Below are positions 43,069-51,397 of a DNA stretch of 53,336 bases, in pieces. Under the pieces are notes generated by a model. It was not told where the DNA came from. It ran no database searches and saw nothing but the letters and a program-made list of their open reading frames with translations. The stretch's first letter is position 1. Every line of letters starts with the position of its first letter. The translations under genes were made by a program, and so were the position numbers. Source of the stretch: Crocinitomicaceae bacterium (lineage in GTDB: Bacteria > Bacteroidota > Bacteroidia > Flavobacteriales_D > Sanyastnellaceae); contig NZGF01000084.1 of NCBI GenBank assembly GCA_002690915.1, positions 6,532 through 59,867 on the forward strand, written 5' to 3'.

Positions 43069-44298
43069 ATGTTGCGTCGCTTAATGCGTGTCACCTTTCT
43101 TCTTTTAACCTTCGGAGCAACAAGCAATTTGGTTGGTCAAAGCTCCGAATACATGGAGTTTGGTCAGCGTCTGGAGTGCGTCGTGGCCAACACATGCGAT
43201 TCCGCTTCCGTATATGACTTGGGGTGGATCGCCGCCATTCGATTCGATCAACCAGGTTGGGAATTCTTCAATGAACACGAAAAGAAAAGCCTGACGGATG
43301 GGAGCATCGCCTTGCGTTCGTTTCGACCGATCCAAAAAGAAGACATCATAGAGCTGCGTCCCGAACATGCGGTCGTGTTGCTCCACGCGCGTCACGGCCC
43401 GGCAATTCGCTTGGCGAGCATCTCGCGAAATGGTGTCCCGATCGAAAGTTTTCTGCTGCGTGACCATTACGGCTACTTGTATGAAAAGAACTGGCGCTCC
43501 TTCTCCTTCACTGAAGCGGTCCATTACAACCCTACCCTTGAAGGATTTGAGTTTTTTCAATTGACCTACGGATACGAACCCATTCCGACCCGCGAGCGCC
43601 CTACCCAGGACCCCATCTATCACCAGTCCTACCACCTCGTCACTGTCGATGAATCTGGGCACATCTCGCTCGGCCTTTCTGAGGAAACGGGCGACCGCAT
43701 GTTCAATCGCGAGCCCAGTCGATTCGTCCACCACGAAGTCGCCTTTCAAGAATTCAGCCTGTTTACGGTGCATGACGATGCGATGCCGCGCAATGCCATT
43801 TGGGAAGAACGCTTTCTCACACCGGGCGACATGGATGCCCACGATTCCCTCATCATCCCGCTGGACTTTGAATCCAAGTGGTCCAATCGGTTTTTCTTTT
43901 TGGAACCTGCGGACGGCTACTCCATTGTAGAGGTCGCTCAACGCCACGAAAACATCTTGACGTTTCCAGGCGATGGCACCACATGCAGTCTGGAAAATTG
44001 GAATCGGTTTGCGGCTCCGTGGAGGGACCTGCATTGTACAGAGCACTTTTTTCAGACGGTCCCGCTCAATGCAAATGAGAAACGTCAGTTTCATGCTTTG
44101 GAACAAGACGAGCTCCTCGCGGCATTTGAGGCCGAATGCGGGGCCTACAACCCGGAAGATGAATACAGCTTGATTGCCGTTCCCAGTCCTTATTCCCCCT
44201 TGGTGGTGGTCGATTGCATTGTGCTTCGCGTTCGATTTGAGGGTCCGTCCGGCAGCGGGGAAAACATGATTACCCTCAAATTGGCCAGTGGATGCTAA
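43069..44298 (+). CDS. Secreted protein of unknown function
   Basis: 409 residues with signal peptide (ending SNLVGQ). It has no repeats, no sorting domain and six or more cysteines (CVVANTCDSA near the start, TCSLENW and LHCTEHF later). Beta-rich segments alternate with acidic loops. No motif matches a family I know. Downstream of an esterase by 33 nt but with its own -7-like box. Confidence 0.75.
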   Translation: MLRRLMRVTFLLLTFGATSNLVGQSSEYMEFGQRLECVVANTCDSASVYDLGWIAAIRFDQPGWEFFNEHEKKSLTDGSIALRSFRPIQKEDIIELRPEHAVVLLHARHGPAIRLASISRNGVPIESFLLRDHYGYLYEKNWRSFSFTEAVHYNPTLEGFEFFQLTYGYEPIPTRERPTQDPIYHQSYHLVTVDESGHISLGLSEETGDRMFNREPSRFVHHEVAFQEFSLFTVHDDAMPRNAIWEERFLTPGDMDAHDSLIIPLDFESKWSNRFFFLEPADGYSIVEVAQRHENILTFPGDGTTCSLENWNRFAAPWRDLHCTEHFFQTVPLNANEKRQFHALEQDELLAAFEAECGAYNPEDEYSLIAVPSPYSPLVVVDCIVLRVRFEGPSGSGENMITLKLASGC

Positions 44299-44337
44299 AG
44301 GGCAAATAGAGCTGGGCTCAACAACGGGTTGTGCGCC

Positions 44338-44952
44338 TCACCTTTGGCGCATGACGCCCAGCCGCAAACCAGCGGAGACGCGCCATCCCGAGGGCGGCGG
44401 GAAAAGAGCGGTGGACTCGATGTAGGCGCCCGAATAATCATCGTTGGCCCACGTCCCACCGAGGTATCCATCTACAACCCAGCGACCGATCAACCGCTGG
44501 TAACCAACTTGTAACGATCCCCCGAAGGCCGACCAGCTTGGGTCACCGAACGTGTTGGGCTCGACGAATTGGTACCGCGCATAGCCCAAAAATCCCGCAG
44601 CAGCTGCGTAAACCCCTTGGCCGCGCACATCGACACGCGGGTACCAACGCATGTAAGGTTCAGTGATCAGCCCTCGCTTTATGGCATGCTCTTCGGGGTA
44701 CCATGGGTGCGGTCCACTTTTGAACTCCATGAATCGCTCGCGATGGATGAAATCCAATTCCAAGCCCAGGGCGAAGTTTGCGCCGACCGATTGCTCAAAG
44801 CCCAATGCCCATCGCCCGACCAATGCATCGGTCGCATTCCACTTGAACGCCGTTGTTGAACCCTTCTCGTTTCCTTCCGTTTGGGCGAGCGCTTGCCATG
44901 GAGCACTTGCGAAAATCATCCACAACAACGCGCTGCGTAACCCTTTTTTCAT
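44338..44952 (-). CDS. Outer-membrane beta-barrel protein
   Basis: 204 residues from ATG 44952 (MKKGLRSALLWM, signal peptide ending ALAQ); an in-frame ATG at 44961 is an alternative. Strands such as WALGFEQSVGANFALGLELDFI, YMRWYPRVDVRGQGVYAAAA, GSLQVGYQRLIGRWVVDGYL and a final WRVSAGLRLGVM resemble DUF3575-like or OmpA-type eight-strand barrels. Function unknown. Confidence 0.75.
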   Translation of the reverse strand: MKKGLRSALLWMIFASAPWQALAQTEGNEKGSTTAFKWNATDALVGRWALGFEQSVGANFALGLELDFIHRERFMEFKSGPHPWYPEEHAIKRGLITEPYMRWYPRVDVRGQGVYAAAAGFLGYARYQFVEPNTFGDPSWSAFGGSLQVGYQRLIGRWVVDGYLGGTWANDDYSGAYIESTALFPPPSGWRVSAGLRLGVMRQR

Positions 44953-45026
44953 ACCATCCATGACGTCCAAACGCAGCATTCGGTTAGGCTGTTGCTTTCG
45001 CGTTTACGTTTAACATCTCGGATGAA

Positions 45027-45458
45027 TCATCGCTCGAAAAATTGGCAGCGGTTGTAGGCCTCCACAGCACTTTTTAATTCTCGGCGTGCGGCCCTGTCGC
45101 GTGCTGCTCCAAGGGTCATCCACAACCCGCCCACGGCCGCATTGAAGGCGCCAATTGCATTCTCATTTTCGAGTTGAACCGCTCCAGTGACGGATTGTAC
45201 GATTCCAAGGTTGGCCAAACCAAAGCTCCAAACTCGCTTGCGCTTGGCGGCCAGGAAATGATGTCGGGCTTGGGGGCATCCACTACACAATCGCGCCGCT
45301 GCAGCAGGCCGGTATACGTGCCCATCAAGTTCCACCCTGATTCCACTTTCCCACACGCCTTGCTTGACCGTCATGACGCCGGCCGGACTTGTGATGCCTT
45401 GTCCCAAGCTAGAAATGCAAATCAACCCGAGGCAAACTGTGACCATGAGAAAGCGCAT
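45027..45458 (-). CDS. Small secreted protein of unknown function
   Basis: 143 residues with signal peptide (ending SSLGQ). The mature part contains a CSGCPQARHH motif (CxxC followed by His pair) and an Ala-rich helical second half (AIGAFNAAVGGLWMTLGAAR, ARRELKSAVEAYNRC). The CxxC...HH could bind metal or haem, but this is not a CxxCH. No recognised family. It is downstream of the GH53 gene on the same strand with a 72-nt gap. Confidence 0.65.
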   Translation of the reverse strand: MRFLMVTVCLGLICISSLGQGITSPAGVMTVKQGVWESGIRVELDGHVYRPAAAARLCSGCPQARHHFLAAKRKRVWSFGLANLGIVQSVTGAVQLENENAIGAFNAAVGGLWMTLGAARDRAARRELKSAVEAYNRCQFFER

Positions 45459-45530
45459 GAGGGCAAGCTAACCGAAAACGCGCACATGCACCGCGCTTGT
45501 GGCGTCCATCCTACTTCTGTATTGAAAAAA

Positions 45531-46598
45531 TCAGGGGCCGTCAAAGACGTCCCACGTTGGAAGCGCCTGCCAATCAAAATCAAAGAGGGCCGCGTTCTCC
45601 CAATGACTTCCCTCGGAACTTGTCTCCCCCTGCGAAGCCACCCAATCAGGCGCCCAATAACACCAGCCCATGCAAACACCCGGCTCCAATTGATCCAAGG
45701 CTGCTTGCAAGGCATTGAAATAAGCCCCCTGGCCTTCAGGCGTAAACGGATACCCCGGTGTCTCATCACCGAACCACCACAGGTTGTCCGTCCAATCCGC
45801 CCAATCGGTTGTCCACGCATATGCGGTCTCTGCAATGAAAACAGGAATGCCCGCCGTTTCATGCAACTCCGCAACCGCATCAGCAATGCCATCGATGTCC
45901 TGGAGATGCCATTTGCTGTATTGGCTCACGGCCGCAACATCTGGCGCGTAGCCGGCGTCCGCCAACTCGCCAAAAAACCACGGTGCCATCTCCAGGTTCG
46001 AAACGTGAACGGCTACTGGGCAATTTGGGAATACATCTTCGACTGCACCGTGACCGGATCCCAACAACTCCGCGAGTGGTCCGAAACCATCGCTGACCGC
46101 TCCATGCGGCAACATCATGCCGGGATCGATTTCGTTGCCGAGTTGAATCAGTGCCGGTTCAATTCCATTTGCTTCCAGTGCCTTCAACGTGCACTCCAGC
46201 CAACAGAGCATGGACGCCTCGACTTCTTCAAACGACCCACCGCTCCATGCGGCTGGGGTTTCTTGGTGGGCCGGATCCGCCCACGTGTCGCTGAAATGGT
46301 AATCGATCATGAGGGAAATGCCCAACGAATCCCACCGTTTCGCTTCCTGAAGCACCTCCAGCCAAGAGCTTCGAAGGCCAGGGCTTGGATTGTGCCAAAC
46401 ACGCAACCGCACTAAATCCACCCCTTGCTCTGCGATCCAGTCGCGTGGCGATTCCATTTCAACCCCTTCCTGATCAAGGTAAACCACTCCATCGTCAATC
46501 ATTTCGGGTAAAAATGACGCATCGATTCCTTTCCAGGATTGCGAGTAGGCTGATTGACTCAAGCCGAAAACGAAGAGTAAGACTGCAAAACGAGCCAT
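45531..46598 (-). CDS. ganA: Secreted GH53 endo-beta-1,4-galactanase
   Basis: 355 residues with signal peptide (ending SAYSQ). GH53 is a clan GH-A enzyme that cleaves the beta-1,4-galactan of type I arabinogalactan. Signatures: GIDASFLPEM, LVRLRVWHNPS, IDYHFSDTWADPAHQ.TPAAW, acid/base E156 in QLGNEIDPG and nucleophile E257 in FIAETAY. Length is typical and there is no sorting domain. A TATATTTC box lies 4 nt before the ATG. A long plus-strand frame over 45174-46415 is its shadow. Confidence 0.93.
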   Translation of the reverse strand: MARFAVLLFVFGLSQSAYSQSWKGIDASFLPEMIDDGVVYLDQEGVEMESPRDWIAEQGVDLVRLRVWHNPSPGLRSSWLEVLQEAKRWDSLGISLMIDYHFSDTWADPAHQETPAAWSGGSFEEVEASMLCWLECTLKALEANGIEPALIQLGNEIDPGMMLPHGAVSDGFGPLAELLGSGHGAVEDVFPNCPVAVHVSNLEMAPWFFGELADAGYAPDVAAVSQYSKWHLQDIDGIADAVAELHETAGIPVFIAETAYAWTTDWADWTDNLWWFGDETPGYPFTPEGQGAYFNALQAALDQLEPGVCMGWCYWAPDWVASQGETSSEGSHWENAALFDFDWQALPTWDVFDGP

Positions 46599-46643
46599 GA
46601 TTGAAATATACGGAACAAGGTGCCGTTGAACACCGCAGGTGCG

Positions 46644-46856
46644 TCAAGGAAGCTCGAAGAGGTCTTCAACGCTGCAATTCAGTGTTTGGGCAATTTTCAA
46701 TGCGAGAACGGTAGAAGGCACATAAACGCCATTCTCGATGGCATTGATGCTTTTGCGGGATACCTCAGCCGCAACGGACAAATCCTGCTGGGTCATGTTG
46801 GCCGCCTTGCGATGATGCTCAAGGCGATTGAGCAATTTTTTGTGGTCCCTCCCCAA
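46644..46856 (-). CDS. XRE-family HTH transcriptional regulator
   Basis: 70 residues, essentially only an HTH_3 domain: NRLEHHRKAANMTQQDLSVA, then AEVSRKSINAIENGVYVPS and IAQTLNCSVEDLFELP. It belongs to the short YozG/YgzD-type regulators of one domain. The likely start is TTG 46856, two bases after the TGA of the upstream membrane protein gene, which implies translational coupling. Direct repeats on the operon's promoter suggest autoregulation. Confidence 0.88.
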   Translation of the reverse strand: MGRDHKKLLNRLEHHRKAANMTQQDLSVAAEVSRKSINAIENGVYVPSTVLALKIAQTLNCSVEDLFELP

Positions 46857-46858
46857 CT

Positions 46859-47260
46859 TCAGCGCTTTTCAAAATCCTGAACCGCTTGGGTAATTTCTTT
46901 GCCCGTATTTGGGTATAGGTAGCCCGCGATCAGGGTGCCGACACCAAACAGCGCAATCATCGCACCGACGCCTTCTAATATGCGGCCAATAACGAGGAAC
47001 CCGAACACAAAAAGACCGATGCCGACGAAAATCGTGATCACGCCGTTTCTGCGGTAATCCAACGGCTCCTTTTTGCGTTCCTCAAAGATTTGGAGCAGCT
47101 CTTCCAGTTTCTCTTTATCCTCAAGGTTCTTGGATATTTCGACAATAGCGTCTCGTTTTCCTTTGGCATCGAAGTAGAGCCAAATAAAGGTAGCCAGGGG
47201 TACACTGATGCCCGCTAAAATCCCGAAAATTGGAATAAGAATTTCCGCTTGGTACTGCAT
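46859..47260 (-). CDS. Small membrane protein co-transcribed with the XRE regulator
   Basis: 133 residues from ATG 47260 (MQYQAEILIPIFG). Helix 1 (about 5-25), a charged cytoplasmic coiled region (KGKRDAIVEISKNLEDKEKL, LEELLQIFEERKKEP), then two helices (VITIFVGIGLFVFGFLVIG, VGAMIALFGVGTLIAGYL). It resembles DUF6249-type small membrane proteins found beside short XRE regulators. The longer frame to 47311 runs through the promoter boxes and is rejected. Confidence 0.8.
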   Translation of the reverse strand: MQYQAEILIPIFGILAGISVPLATFIWLYFDAKGKRDAIVEISKNLEDKEKLEELLQIFEERKKEPLDYRRNGVITIFVGIGLFVFGFLVIGRILEGVGAMIALFGVGTLIAGYLYPNTGKEITQAVQDFEKR

Positions 47261-47279
47261 GAGTTCGTTTAATTGTAAC

Positions 47280-47320
47280 GCAAACGTAACATCCAGAAGA
47301 TTGAGAAGCAAACGTTACAT
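47280..47320 (-). promoter_or_regulatory. Promoter of the membrane protein-XRE operon with direct repeats
   Basis: On the minus strand, TTTG (47312-47309), a 20-nt spacer and TACGTTTG (47288-47281) form a full Bacteroidota promoter, 20 nt before the ATG at 47260. On the plus strand, GCAAACGTAACAT (47280-47292) and GCAAACGTTACAT (47308-47320) are near-identical 13-mers 28 bp apart, one covering each promoter box. They are good candidates for binding sites of the operon's own XRE protein. Confidence 0.65.
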
Positions 47321-47461
47321 GTCGCAATCAATCCAATAGGCCGTGCATCCTTGATCCCCTGACCAAAACCTGAACCCCGTATTAAACGTTCTTGTGGAAT
47401 TCATGTCTCATCCTTACAATTACTAACATCCCCGCATCTACCCACAAAAACAAGAATCCAT

Positions 47462-48310
47462 ATGAAGCCTCTACTTCGTACTACAGGACTATTTTGTTGT
47501 TTCATCCTCGGCTTATCCGCCTGCAAAAAAGATGAATGTCCCACTGCAACACCTGACGGAGAACGAATGGTGCTCATTGGCAACAGCTTCTTCCGGCCAT
47601 ACGCTTAAAATTTGGATGTTGTTGCTGCAGATGCGGGATACACAGAACACAACAGAACCATTGTCAATCGAGGTGGAGAGAATGGTTGGCCCAGCAGTTT
47701 TTGGAACGACTCAACAGCCTTAGAGAGCCTGACCATCAAGGCGGCTCTCGACGCAGGGAGCGTTGAGTTGTTCGCAATAACGTCCGGAGGTGATGCAACT
47801 GACCCCATTGCAGGCCACAAGGCATGGATCAATTATGCCCTACAGAACAATCCTGACATTGAGATTGGCATTGCCCTTCCGCCCGTCGACTTTCCTGCCT
47901 CATGGGATTCAACGGCACAATCCTACGGATACACGAATATCCATGACTTCTATCCCGCGGTCGTTGACCATTGGCACACAACCGTCGTTGACAGTTTGAG
48001 GGCTGAATTTCCAGGGATGAACATTTTTTCAATTCCCACAGGTTGGGCAACCATCGAATTGGCCCAAATGCAACAGGATGACCTCCTCGAGGACGACATC
48101 GCTCTTTTTGGAGCGAAGCCGACATCCATCTTCAGCGACGACAAAGGACACCAAGGCCAAATTGTCATTGAAGCAGGGACGCTGGTTTGGTTGGCCAGCA
48201 TTTACGGCGATGATTTGAGCTTAAACAATTACGACACCGGTTTTATTACCGATTTGCATGGCATCGCAATCGAAATCATGGACAACCATCCCGAGGCGTA
48301 CAAGCGATAA
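47462..48310 (+). pseudogene. SGNH-like lipoprotein hydrolase gene with one in-frame stop
   Basis: From ATG 47462 the frame gives a lipoprotein leader (LFCCFILGLSAC), then ERMVLIGNSFF, an SGNH/GDSL block I in which the Ser of GNSF would be the nucleophile. Codon 49 is TAA (47606-47608). The same frame then continues without further damage for 233 codons to 48310, with VDFPASWDSTA, FPGMNIFSIPTGWATIELAQ and DDKGHQGQIV; the DKGHQG His could be the catalytic block V histidine. One base change (for example AAA or GAA to TAA) explains it. Options are recent inactivation, stop readthrough, or a sequencing error. The downstream part could start at TTG 47612, but would lack leader and nucleophile. Confidence 0.8.
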
Positions 48311-48393
48311 AAAAGATGGGGTCAACCGCTGCAGCTGTGCCGCAAAAACATGAGTTGCCGCAAGACTGCACGGGCACGTGCCAATCTGCTGGC

Positions 48394-49533
48394 TTAGAAT
48401 GCCTCACCAATGAAGAAATATATGCCGCTGCCTTCTGCTGTAAAGGCCATGTCCAGTCGGGTGTAAATGTCCTTTTCTGGAAAGATTAAAAAACGAAGTC
48501 CGGCCCCACCGGCCGGAAGGAAGTGGTCCCATTCAAACGAGCGATCATCGCCAAATACCTGGCCCATCGACATGAAGATACTGGCACCCACCCGCTTGGA
48601 AAAAGAAAAAGGCAAAATGCGGTATTCAACTTGACCCGCGATGAGGTTTTTGTCTCGAAATCTTCCAAGGTAATACCCCCTCATCAGGCTTTCCCCTCCC
48701 ATGAGCGCCAGCATGTTGAAGGGCGGATTGCCTGATGTCAATTGGCTGTAGCCTTGTATAGCTAGAACTGTATTCTCTTGAAGCGGAAGGTATACACGCG
48801 TATCTGCGATGTAAGAGATAAAGTTGAAGTCACGCCCATCCAGTGAATGGTAACTTAAGAAACCCCACTCACTGTACACCCCTTTTCTTGGATTCATGGC
48901 ATTGTGGATGTTGTTGTAAATCACCCCCAAGCCCAAGCCCATGTTTCTCGACCCCATGCTTCCAACCTCGGGCACTATAAAATCTTCGGCTGAATCGAGG
49001 TATTCGATACCCGTTAGCCCTTGGTAATCCAGTTCGAGTCCACAATACAAGGACGGCCACGTCTCCCGCATGATCCTCTCACGGATCAAGAGGTACTCTC
49101 CATCGATTATGCTTTGAACCTCTTCTGGGCTGTTCCTTCCGATGCCATGGTAAAAAAGCGGGAAACTCTGGTACCGTGCCTTTCCGTAAAAAAACCAAAT
49201 GTTCTCGTCGCTATACAACGCATGGTCCAGCCACAGACCGTATTGATTCTCCAAGGTCAAAAAGGCGAACGACTTGACCTCGCTCAAACGGTTTTTCAAA
49301 TCTCGATTCGCCGAATACACATACAGGCTCGAAACGCCAAACTCCCAGCTGGTCTCCGGCGCATACGCAAGGGTGGGATAATGAATGAACTTCGCCGCAG
49401 TCGAATCCTCTGCTTGACCAAAGACGCGCTCGAAATAGCGCATGAGGACGCCATTTGTTTCATGCTCATCTTGAGCAAAGCTGCTGGTGGCAATCCCGAC
49501 CAACCAAACGATCAATGTGAGTTGAATTCTCAT
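48394..49533 (-). CDS. BamA/TamA-type outer-membrane barrel without POTRA domains
   Basis: 379 residues from ATG 49533 with signal peptide (ending TSSFAQ). The barrel is of the surface antigen D15 (bacterial Omp85) type: a near-N-terminal FIHYPTLAYAPETSWEFG strand, YNNIHNAMNPRKGVYSEWGF, LALMGGESLMRGYYLGRFRD (the conserved VRGY/F-like block), GGAGLRFLIFPEKD and a terminal strand. It is too short for POTRA domains, as in Bacteroidota patatin-less D15-only proteins. Role unknown. Confidence 0.88.
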   Translation of the reverse strand: MRIQLTLIVWLVGIATSSFAQDEHETNGVLMRYFERVFGQAEDSTAAKFIHYPTLAYAPETSWEFGVSSLYVYSANRDLKNRLSEVKSFAFLTLENQYGLWLDHALYSDENIWFFYGKARYQSFPLFYHGIGRNSPEEVQSIIDGEYLLIRERIMRETWPSLYCGLELDYQGLTGIEYLDSAEDFIVPEVGSMGSRNMGLGLGVIYNNIHNAMNPRKGVYSEWGFLSYHSLDGRDFNFISYIADTRVYLPLQENTVLAIQGYSQLTSGNPPFNMLALMGGESLMRGYYLGRFRDKNLIAGQVEYRILPFSFSKRVGASIFMSMGQVFGDDRSFEWDHFLPAGGAGLRFLIFPEKDIYTRLDMAFTAEGSGIYFFIGEAF

Positions 49534-49682
49534 GCAATTGAAGTTCCTGTTCAAAGTACATCCCTTGGAGATGTGAACGGCCGCTCTATGCCTAAAAAGA
49601 TTCTAGAAGGTGAGCAATCCAGGATGCTGCCACACAACGATTGAATCGTTCAAACCCTTATCCTGTAATAAGTGTGCAAGCG

Positions 49683-50771
49683 TTATCGAACCACCTGAAT
49701 CTTCTCCGTCCACCGCCCTTTGGACGATGCGATTTCGATGAAGTAATCCCCTGCTGCCAAGCCGGAAACATCTACCACAGTGGCCTGGCCAGAAGTCATT
49801 ACCAACCGACCGAAAACATCAAAAATGCGCAAGTCATCAAATTGGCCTTGGATGTTCAGTTGATTACTTGTTGGGACGGGATACAAGACCACATCATGTG
49901 CCGGCTCGACCTCGATGCTTGATGCCGTCTCTGCAATCTGCCAAGTTTGCGACTCCTCATTCCAGGCTTGTGTCACGCAGCAAGTGGGGGTATCCATGAT
50001 GCACATCTCGGCACCGTAAACGACGTAGCCGATGCACGTGGTGATGGTATCGGCCCCCATTGCATTCGAAACGAGGTGGGTACAAGGGCCTGCAAAACAA
50101 CTGTCCTCAGCGAGGACCAAGTCACCAGTGGAAGTGATGATGAAGACCGGAGCCATCGAAGGCAGGCCATTGCCCGTGGTGGGTGCTGCCACTTCGATTT
50201 CAAACTGTGTACCCACGGTATAAATGAAGTCGCATAAGGGCGGATCGGTTTCGTCGCTCATTTGACCGGCTGCAATCGCATTGTAGGGCACAGTGGAGTA
50301 GCCGACGTCGTGGAGGATGATGGTATCGTTGCTCGCCGCCACTTCCAAGGAAACCCACCCCCGGTAGCTTTCTCCTCCTGCATCCATCTTCAGGCCCAAG
50401 AACTTCAATCCTGCCCCGGTAAAGGAGCCTCCTCCGCCCACATCGGTCCCCAAGACCGCATTTCCCGAAGTGTAGGGACCGGTCACAGCATCTCCGCAGT
50501 TGAGGCCGTCGGGGTAACCAAATGTGGAAGCGTCCATGACGTACGAGTCCCAGAGTGAAACCACCCGCGCAGCAGTGGAGCTGCCGGATAACGGGAAGAT
50601 CTCAAAGGTGTAATCGTTGCTCGCGTCCCCGTCAACGTTCAGCGTGAACGGACCGGAGGCTTCTGTCACTGTATCGTTAATGGAGTAGGTGTTGATTTGC
50701 CCTGCGCCAACTGTCGGACAACCAAGAACTCCGAGGATTAAAATGATAAAAGTCGTTTCCTTTTTTTGCAT
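49683..50771 (-). CDS. Secreted protein with T9SS type A sorting domain
   Basis: 362 residues with signal peptide (ending TVGAGQ). Residues about 25-290 are beta-rich with several acidic loops (NVDGDASNDYTFEIFP, DGLNCGDAV, LGLKMDAGGESYRGWVSLE) and a Cys-rich stretch (CTHLVSN, TCIGYVVYGAEMC, TPTCC). The end (DVVLYPVPTSNQLNIQGQFD, GDYFIEIASSKGRWTEKIQV) is a type A sorting domain. The N-terminal domain is not recognised. Confidence 0.82.
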   Translation of the reverse strand: MQKKETTFIILILGVLGCPTVGAGQINTYSINDTVTEASGPFTLNVDGDASNDYTFEIFPLSGSSTAARVVSLWDSYVMDASTFGYPDGLNCGDAVTGPYTSGNAVLGTDVGGGGSFTGAGLKFLGLKMDAGGESYRGWVSLEVAASNDTIILHDVGYSTVPYNAIAAGQMSDETDPPLCDFIYTVGTQFEIEVAAPTTGNGLPSMAPVFIITSTGDLVLAEDSCFAGPCTHLVSNAMGADTITTCIGYVVYGAEMCIMDTPTCCVTQAWNEESQTWQIAETASSIEVEPAHDVVLYPVPTSNQLNIQGQFDDLRIFDVFGRLVMTSGQATVVDVSGLAAGDYFIEIASSKGRWTEKIQVVR

Positions 50772-50907
50772 CCATTCGTTATTTTAGAGGAAAAAGGTAG
50801 TTCTTCTGGACGCGCGACTTACTGCATGCGTGGGGGTAAATCGAATTAACCGGGCGAGGAGAATAAACGGGCTGAATGCATGCGACACAACCCGCTAAAG
50901 CATCCCT

Positions 50908-51384
50908 ATGAACGAAGAACAGCAAAGCCTGACTTTTGTGCCATACACGCCCGCGTACCGTCAGGCCTTTTTTGATTTGAATGCAGCTTGGCTGAACGCC
51001 TACTTCCTGCTTGAGCCTTTCGACATTGAGGTGCTTTCAGATCCTGAAAAAATGGTCATCAAGCCAGGCGGGGCCATCTACGTTGGTCTCTTAAATGGTG
51101 AAGCCATTGCGACGTTTGCGCTTACGCCCCAGGGCGAAGGCACGATGGAATTGAACAAAATGGCTGTCGAGGAAGAACACCGCGGCACGGGGGTTGGCCA
51201 CCAAATGATGGACTTCATCCTTCGCGTTTGCCGCGAACGGGAGGTGCATACGCTGGAACTCTATTCACACACGTCCCTCAAACCCGCCATCCACCTTTAC
51301 GAGAAGTACGGTTTCGAGACCATTCCTTTGCCTGCCGAATGCGTATACGACCGAGCGGACATACGCATGCAGCTGACCTTGTGA
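50908..51384 (+). CDS. GNAT-family N-acetyltransferase
   Basis: 158 residues. Acetyl-CoA-binding motif A is MAVEEEHRGTGVGHQMM (R/Q-x-x-G-x-G/A as HRGTGVG). The flanking strands VGLLNGEAIATFALTPQ and LELYSHTSLKPAIHLYEKYGF are typical of the family, the latter including the Y-x-k-x-GF terminal motif. It transfers an acetyl group to an amine; acceptor unknown. Convergent with the T9SS esterase with a 13-nt gap. Confidence 0.9.
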   Translation: MNEEQQSLTFVPYTPAYRQAFFDLNAAWLNAYFLLEPFDIEVLSDPEKMVIKPGGAIYVGLLNGEAIATFALTPQGEGTMELNKMAVEEEHRGTGVGHQMMDFILRVCREREVHTLELYSHTSLKPAIHLYEKYGFETIPLPAECVYDRADIRMQLTL

Positions 51385-51397
51385 AGGTGGCATCCCG

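Noticed and set aside
45174-46415. A 413-codon plus-strand frame
   Set aside because: It is antisense to the GH53 gene, whose catalytic residues are intact, and has composition typical of a shadow frame.
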